A DNA stretch of 64,000 bases, from NCBI RefSeq assembly GCF_021130785.1, contig NC_060213.1, positions 120,463,501 to 120,527,500 on the forward strand. Direction: 5' to 3'. Position numbers and translations under genes: made by a program. This DNA is from Homalodisca vitripennis. Its lineage: Eukaryota; Arthropoda; Insecta; Hemiptera; Cicadellidae. Under the pieces are notes generated by a model, which ran no database searches, was not told the DNA's origin, and was given only the letters and a program-made list of their open reading frames with translations. This document shows, piece by piece, positions 58,120 to 64,000 of this stretch (position 1 is the first letter of the stretch; each line of letters opens with the position of its first letter).

Positions 58120-59520
58120 CAAGTAAGTCAAAAGGTAAGAGCAAAAACATGATAGGCTAGAGCTAACTAATCAGTAATCTGTACGATTGCCGCACTGCTT
58201 CATGTGATAACTTTGAAATCTAAAGCTGTTTAATTTGTGGAATGTTTAGTACAACTACTGAAACATTACACTGGAGCTGAAATCATAAATGATCTGTATG
58301 ATTTCCTCATTGCTGCTAGTCATAGGTTAGTAATATAAAGATGATTTCTTTGTGGAATTATTAGTACAATTTATTTACAAAATGCTGAGACATTTAGGTT
58401 CACTGAGGAGAGACACAATTAAACACATAAAAGAAATTATAAAATAAAATAATAAAGGTGAAGACTAAAAAGGGATTAACAATTCACATTCACGGGTGAT
58501 AGAAGACGGAGGAGCAATACCGTGATAGCCTGGAGCTCTACGCGTCAGGGAATAGTGTGAATTTTGAACGCTTGCAAATTACGCTTACAAATTAGTAAGC
58601 AATTATTTTAGGTTGAGTTGTGATTAACGTAATAACTAACACAAGGTTCTAGAAATGTAATCCTTCTGAGGAATGCCATCTTTTATTCAACAGATGATAA
58701 ATCGAACTGACAGGTCTAACAATTTACAATCACAGATAAGACAAGAGAAGCAAAATCGTGTTTTTGACTAGTGCTTTAATAATCAGTGATCAACAATAGT
58801 TCCTTGGTGCTGGTTATATTTTTTTATCATCTGCAGCTGTTGTTTTTTTTAATTGTCAACAAAATTTCCAACAATCTGTTGACATATTTTAAGTTTGCTG
58901 AGAAGAGCCACTTATAGTCTCCACATGTTTAAAACAATCTAAAGTTTAGTAATGTACCTGCAAATTTAATTGAAGAATGAGACGCATTGATTTATTCATT
59001 TAATCTTCCAACGGAATTACACCAGTAGTACAATTAAATAATTTAAAAAAGAGTATTAACGATTAATAACACTAATAATTTTTACTTATAATTATATACA
59101 ATGTATAATTAAATAAACAACGGTGTTAAAAATAAATAAGAAACAAATAACAAGAAAGTGATAAATATATAGTGAAAATAACATAATGCAAAAATAAAAA
59201 TATTTAATCCGCTACATGCATACCGGAGTGAAAAATAAGTGTATAATATGATTTTTTAACGACATTTATCAATTATTTATTAATCTAAAGGTGTTTTCGT
59301 TTTGGAAATATGAACTAAAATTTTACCAAGAATTGCTTAGGAGAGACATCTTTAGTCAACAGATGATGAATCACACAGACAGGAAAGGTAATACAAAACC
59401 TCTAGGAGGAAAGAGGGTGGGTTAAGACAATAATTGGCGGGAGTTCAACCTATCAGTGAATAATGTGACTTTGCGAGTCAGCTTTTCAGTGTTTTATATA
59501 AACTAAAACTGTTTTACATC
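57660..59520. repeat. Degenerate tandem array, roughly 270-450 bp spacing
   Basis: Five diverged units share ACTGAGGAGAGACA-like and ACAGATGATAAATCGAACTGACAGG-like segments followed by GGAGCAAAACCGTGATAGCCT-like sequence: near 58030, 58390, 58655, 58890 and 59325. A GTGAATAATGTGAC-like phrase recurs near 57950, 58545 and 59455. Copies are old and unequal. A TA microsatellite (58088-58116) interrupts the first. Confidence 0.5.
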
Positions 59521-60380
59521 TTGGAGCTATTAAAAATATTTCTAAAATAATATTACCGGGTTGAGTTATTGTGAGTAAATATACAGATTTAATTCTTTGA
59601 ACGATCTTGAAATATAACACTTCTCTTTAGTCAAGAAGTGGAGTGTTTCATTTCCCGTACATAATCTCCAACATTATGCAGAGTCATTTTTATCTGAAGA
59701 ATTCTCTGACTAAGATAAGTTGTTAGCATTTCTATCATTCCAACATCCGTTCATCCAGGAATCGTGTGCGTAATATGGCACAATACAACTTAAATTAAAT
59801 TGTCAGTTTAATATTACTTTGTTTATTACTTACTTCGAATAATTCTGTTATGGGGGGGGGGTACACAACCTACCTTTAACGATTACTTCCATGTAATAAT
59901 ACGTATTGCTTAGTAAGAAAGGAACATTTAATTAGCTAAATCTTTAGGTACATTTACATAAACAAATAAATCATGATTATAATAATAAAGAAGATATCGA
60001 GGTGAACTATTAAACAAGTTCGCTTAGTATTTTTAATATATGTGTGTGGACAAAAGAAGCGTGAACAGTTTGTCCAATCACTAAGGGAAATAGGAGCATA
60101 ACCTACACCAACAGATTGTGTTGAAATCAATTTCACCTAGACTGTTGTTCTTATTTACGTACTATAGGTAACAGTTGCGTGACGGGCTTCTATTAGTTTG
60201 ATATGCGAGTAAGGAATGAGCAAATAGAATCAGTTGCTGTTTATTAAAAATTATTAAAAAATTGGCGTCATTATATTGTGGTAATTATAACCAATCTATA
60301 GTATGATAAAATTAATTCAAGTAAAATAGTGTCACTAAAATTCAGTAATTTTTATTGAACCAAATCTTAATTCCTATACT
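59521..60380. other. AT-rich DNA, nothing recognised
   Basis: A G homopolymer of ten bases lies near 59852. No gene or repeat is supported. Confidence 0.5.
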
Positions 60381-60389
60381 GTAATTTAG

Positions 60390-60540
60390 TCTTGGGTCCG
60401 GGAGAGTTTCAAATTCTACTTTGTCCCCACTAAAAGCCTTTGTTGCACGTTATAACGAACACCAAGCTTTAGTAAATGTGGTAGCTCTTCAAAGTCAGGT
60501 TGCAAAGCTTCTAGAGGCTAGAAAGGACCTGGAAACCTGA
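60390..60540 (+). CDS. Possible terminal exon encoding a coiled-coil-like C-terminus
   Basis: CTTAATTCCTATACTGTAATTTAG (ends 60389) is followed by one base and 49 open codons: LGSGRVSNSTLSPLKAFVAR, YNEHQALVNVVALQSQ, VAKLLEARKDLET, then TGA at 60538-60540. Regular spacing of L/V/A with E, K, R and Q predicts an amphipathic helix. The patch is clearly richer in G and C than its flanks, and the in-frame stop upstream lies within the intron-like sequence. The partner exon must leave two bases over; none was found in the window. Not assigned to a family. Confidence 0.45.
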
Positions 60541-61090
60541 CAAACAATGAAATGTTTCTTACTTTTCAAAATGAAGTCCAAGTATACAGAAAAATACCAA
60601 CATCTGAACATTATTCCCTACACCCAAGAAAATATATTTTATGCAATCAACAACTGGGAAGCTCTCTAAACACACTAGGAAAGTATGTATGTATACATTT
60701 CCAGTAGATAAAATTACAAACAAATTAGTGATATTTGATTTTTTATAGGAGGCTTAAATTTTATTTGGTTAGTAAATATAAAATATATTACCATGTTTCT
60801 AATCAGTTTTGGGGATCCGTATCCAGGAAGACAACTAGGAACCGGCATTGCTACTTACAGTGCTAAGAAATCCGGAAAGACAATAGGGCGAAGCTGTAAG
60901 GCACTATTGTGAAGGAAAGTATTCGATAAGTAAATAACATGGATTTGGAATAGTTAAATATTTTATCGATTTAGAATGAGCTATCTGTCTAAAAAAATGT
61001 AGAAGCTAATTACACCTCTGTGCAATTTCAAATACGTATAAGTATTGAGTTAAAAAGTGCATCAAAATTATTAATTATTAAACTGCAAGA
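60541..61090. other. AT-rich DNA, possible 3-prime UTR
   Basis: No clear AATAAA lies close to the stop at 60540, and no further feature is recognised before the homopolymer region. Confidence 0.35.
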
Positions 61091-61645
61091 TAAAGTAAAA
61101 AAAATTTTAAAAAAATTTTTTAATTTTTTAATTTTTTAAAATTTTTTTTTTTTTTCCCCCATTTTTTTTTTTTTAAAAAAAATTTTTTTTTTTTAAAAAT
61201 TTTTTTTTTGGTTTTTTTTTTTTTTTGGGGGGAAAATTTTTTTTGGAAAAAAAAATTTTTTTTTAAAAAAAAATTTTTTTTAAAAAAAAAGGGGGGGGTT
61301 TTTTAAAATTTTTTTTTTTTCCCCCCAATTTTTTTCCTTTTTTTTTTGGGTTTTTTTGGGGGAAATTTTTAAAAAACCCCTTTTTCCCAAAAAAAAAAAA
61401 ATTTTTTTTTTAAAAAAAAAATTTTTTTTCCCCGGAAAAAAAAACCCCAAAATTTTTTAAAAAATTTTTTTAAAAAGGAAATGAAATTTTTTTTTTAAAA
61501 ATCTTTTTTAAAAACCCAAAAGGTTTTGGGAAAAAAAAAAAAAAAATTTTAAATTTTTTTTTAAAAAAAATTGGCCCTTAAAAAGGGGTTAAAAAAAATT
61601 TTTTTTTTTTAAATTTTAAAAATTTTTTTTTTTAAAAATTTTTCC

Positions 61646-61676
<31 letters not shown>

Positions 61677-61710
61677 TTAAAAATTTCTTTTAAAAAAAAA
61701 ATTTTTACCC

Positions 61711-61745
<35 letters not shown>

Positions 61746-64000
61746 AAAATTTTTTTTTAAATTTTTTTTTTCCCTTTTTTTAAAACCCCAAAATTCCCCT
61801 TTTTTTAAAAAAGGGGAATTTTTTAAAGAAAAAAATTTTAAAAAAAAACAAAAAAAAAACCCAAAAAAATTTTAAAAAAAAATTTTATTTTTTTTGGGAA
61901 AAAAAAAAAAATTTTTTAAAAAAAAAAAAAAAAACCCCTTGTTTTTAAAAATTTTTTTTTTTAAAATTTTTTTAAAAAAATTTAAAAATTTTTAAAAAAT
62001 TTTTTTAAAAAATTTTTTTTCTTTTTTTTAAAAAGAAAAACTTTTTTTTTTAAAATTTAACCAATTATTTTTTAAAAAATTTTTTTTTTTTTTTAAAAAA
62101 ATTTTTAATTTTTTAAAAATTTTTTAAAAAAAAAAATTTTAAAATTTAAAAACCCCCCAAAATTTTAAAAAATTTTAAAATTTTTAAAATTTTTTTAAAT
62201 TTTTTTAAAAAAAAATTTTTTAAAAACCCTTTTTTTTTAAAATTTTAAAAAATTTTTTCCCAAAAAGGCCCCCAAAAAATTTTTTTTTCAAAAAAAAAAA
62301 AAAAAATTTTTTTTTAAAAAAAAAATTTTTTTAATTTTTTTTTTTTCCCCAAAAAAAAATTAAAATTTTAATTTTTTTAAAATTTTTTTTTTTTTTAAAT
62401 TTTTTCAAATTTTTTTTTTTAAAAAAACCCCCCAAAAAAAATTAAAAATTTTTTAAAAAAAAAATTTTAAATCCCAAAACCTTTTTTTAAAAACCCTTCG
62501 TTATTTAACTTTTTAAAAAACCCCCTTTTTTTTTTTTTTTCCCCCTTTTTTAAAAAATTAAAAGTTTTTTAAAAATTTTTTTAAAAAAAGGGGGGGGAAA
62601 AATTTTTAAATTTTTTTTAAAAAAAAGGGGAAAAAGGGGGTTTTTTTTTTAAAATTTTTTTTTTTTTTAAAATTTTTTTTTTTTTCCCCCCTTTTTTGGT
62701 TAAAAAAAAATTTTTTTAAAAAAGGAAAAAAAAACAAAAAAAATAAAAAAATTTTTTTTGAAATTTTTTTTTTTTTTTTTTTTTTAAAAAAAACCCCAAA
62801 AATTGAATAAAAAAAAATTTTTAACGTTTTAATTTAATTTTTTGGGGGTAAAAAAAATTTTAATTTCAAAAAATTTTAAAGAAAAAAGGGGCCCGGTTCC
62901 CAAAAAAAAAATTTAAAAATTTAAAAAAATTAAACCGGAAAAAAAAAGGGGGGAAATTTTTTTTGGGGGAAAAAAATTTTTTTTAAAAAAAAATTTTAAA
63001 AAAAAATTTAAAAAAAATTAAAAAAAAAAAAGGGGGGGAAAAAAAAATTTTTTAAAAAAGGGGTTTAAAAAAATTTAAAAAAAAAAAAGGGAAAAAAAGG
63101 GAAAATTTTTGGGGGGGGGCCCCCTTTTTTTAAATTTAACCCGGGGGAATTTTTTTGGGTCAAAAGGGTTTAGGAAAAAAATTTAAAAATTAAAAAAAAT
63201 TTAAAGGGGGGAAAAAAAAAATTTAAGGGGGGGAAAAATTTTTTTGGGAAAAAATTTTTAAAAAAAAAAAAAATTTTAAAAATTTTAAAATTTTTTTTTT
63301 AAAAAAAGGGTTTTTTTAAAAAAAATTTTGGGGGGTTTTTTTTGGGGGGGGTTTTTTTTTTAAAAAAAAAAAAATTTTCGGGAAAAAAAAGGGAAAATTA
63401 GTTTTTTTTAATCTAATTTTTTTTTTAATTAAAAAAAAGGGGGAAAAATTTTTTTTTTAAAAATAAAAGGGGCCCAAAAAATTTTTGGGGAAAAAATTTA
63501 AAAAATTGGGGTTTAACCAAAAAACCCCTTTTTCCCCCCCAAAGAAACCGGGGGCCCGGGGGGAAAAAAAATTTAAAAAAAAATTTTTCCCCCGGGGTTG
63601 GGAAACCAAAAAAAAAAGTTTAAAAATTTTTTAAATTTTAAAAAAAAATTAAAAAATTTAATCAAAAATTTAATTTTGGGGGTTTTTAAAAAAAAAAAAA
63701 AAAAAAAATTTTTTTTTCCGGGAAAATTTTTAAAAAACCCGGAATTTTTATTTTAAAAATTTAAAAAAAATTTTTTGGTTTTTTTAATTTTTTGTTTTTT
63801 TAAAAAATTTTTTTGTATTTAAAAAAAATTTTTTTTAAAAAAATTTTTAAAAAAAAAAAAAACCAAATTTTTTTTTAAAAAATTTTTTTTAAAAAAAATT
63901 TAAAAAAAAAAATTTTTAAAAATTTAAAAAAAATTTTTTTTAAAAAAAAAAAAAAAAAAAACCCAAACCCAAAAAAAAATTTTAAAAAAAAAATTTTTTT
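61091..64000. other. Homopolymer-only sequence, probable artefact
   Basis: From about 61091 to the window end nearly every base sits in a run of three or more identical bases, mainly alternating A and T blocks with blocks of G or C. One G run (from 61716) is about 29 long. The change from normal sequence is abrupt. No microsatellite unit, palindrome series or coding frame explains it. It looks like base calls from a failed or stuttering read, or an unpolished contig end. Confidence 0.85.

Noticed and set aside
1..64000. CRISPR arrays, bacterial operons, plasmid or phage features
   Set aside because: Tandem repeats here lack the short direct-repeat and unique-spacer pattern, and all recognisable genes are eukaryotic mobile elements.

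Overview
This is eukaryotic, AT-rich, gene-poor DNA, most likely from an arthropod and probably an insect. Hemiptera is a guess based only on the mix of mobile elements. It has no operons, bacterial ribosome binding sites, tRNA or rRNA genes, or long ORFs. What can be read is a set of decayed mobile elements, tandem arrays and microsatellites, plus a few short exon-like pieces with good splice signals. No host gene could be named. All exon calls rest on splice signals, open frame, local GC rise and polyadenylation hexamers, judged by eye without RNA or homology searches. I looked over many acceptor-like sites, so some of these calls will be chance. LAYOUT. 1-9 kb: a GC-rich repeat fragment at the edge; a PHD-finger ORF1 relic of a non-LTR retrotransposon (1.26-1.91 kb); an insect interspersed repeat set against a TA microsatellite (2.4-3.55 kb); a near-perfect 87-nt inverted repeat (3.87-4.08 kb); a decayed CR1/jockey-type reverse transcriptase on the minus strand (4.55-6.55 kb); a Tc1/mariner-type DDE transposase tail (7.08-7.5 kb); and a GC-rich island with a 15-bp minisatellite (8.29-8.78 kb). 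9-19 kb: a 1.8-kb candidate DNA transposon built around GGAC-N5-GTCC palindromes (10.68-12.48 kb), a possible promoter and 5-prime exon with a consensus donor (14.18-14.41 kb), and exon-like pieces. 19.4-25.7 kb: a satellite of about 290 bp that decays from left to right and is interrupted by a piggyBac-like element and a non-LTR 3-prime end. A possible terminal exon with polyA signals follows at 25.9-26.2 kb. 26-38 kb: mostly intergenic or intronic DNA with two LTR-like segments, minisatellites and short tandem arrays. 38.5-48.3 kb: a possible minus-strand terminal exon, an internally deleted piggyBac-like element, a 1,439-bp tandem duplication containing a 127-bp block that has barely diverged, a second possible minus-strand terminal exon, and a cluster of GC-rich hairpins. 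50-53 kb: a reverse-oriented copy of the interspersed repeat, then a Penelope-like element (GIY-YIG endonuclease) with a triplicated internal coding segment and a decayed hammerhead-like motif at its 3-prime end. 53-60.5 kb: tandem repeats and two possible plus-strand coding pieces. 61.09-64 kb: sequence made almost wholly of homopolymer runs, almost certainly a sequencing or assembly artefact. HOW IT FITS TOGETHER. No pathway can be reconstructed. The window records repeated transposon insertion, often into TA microsatellites or older repeats, and local tandem amplification around a few candidate exons.
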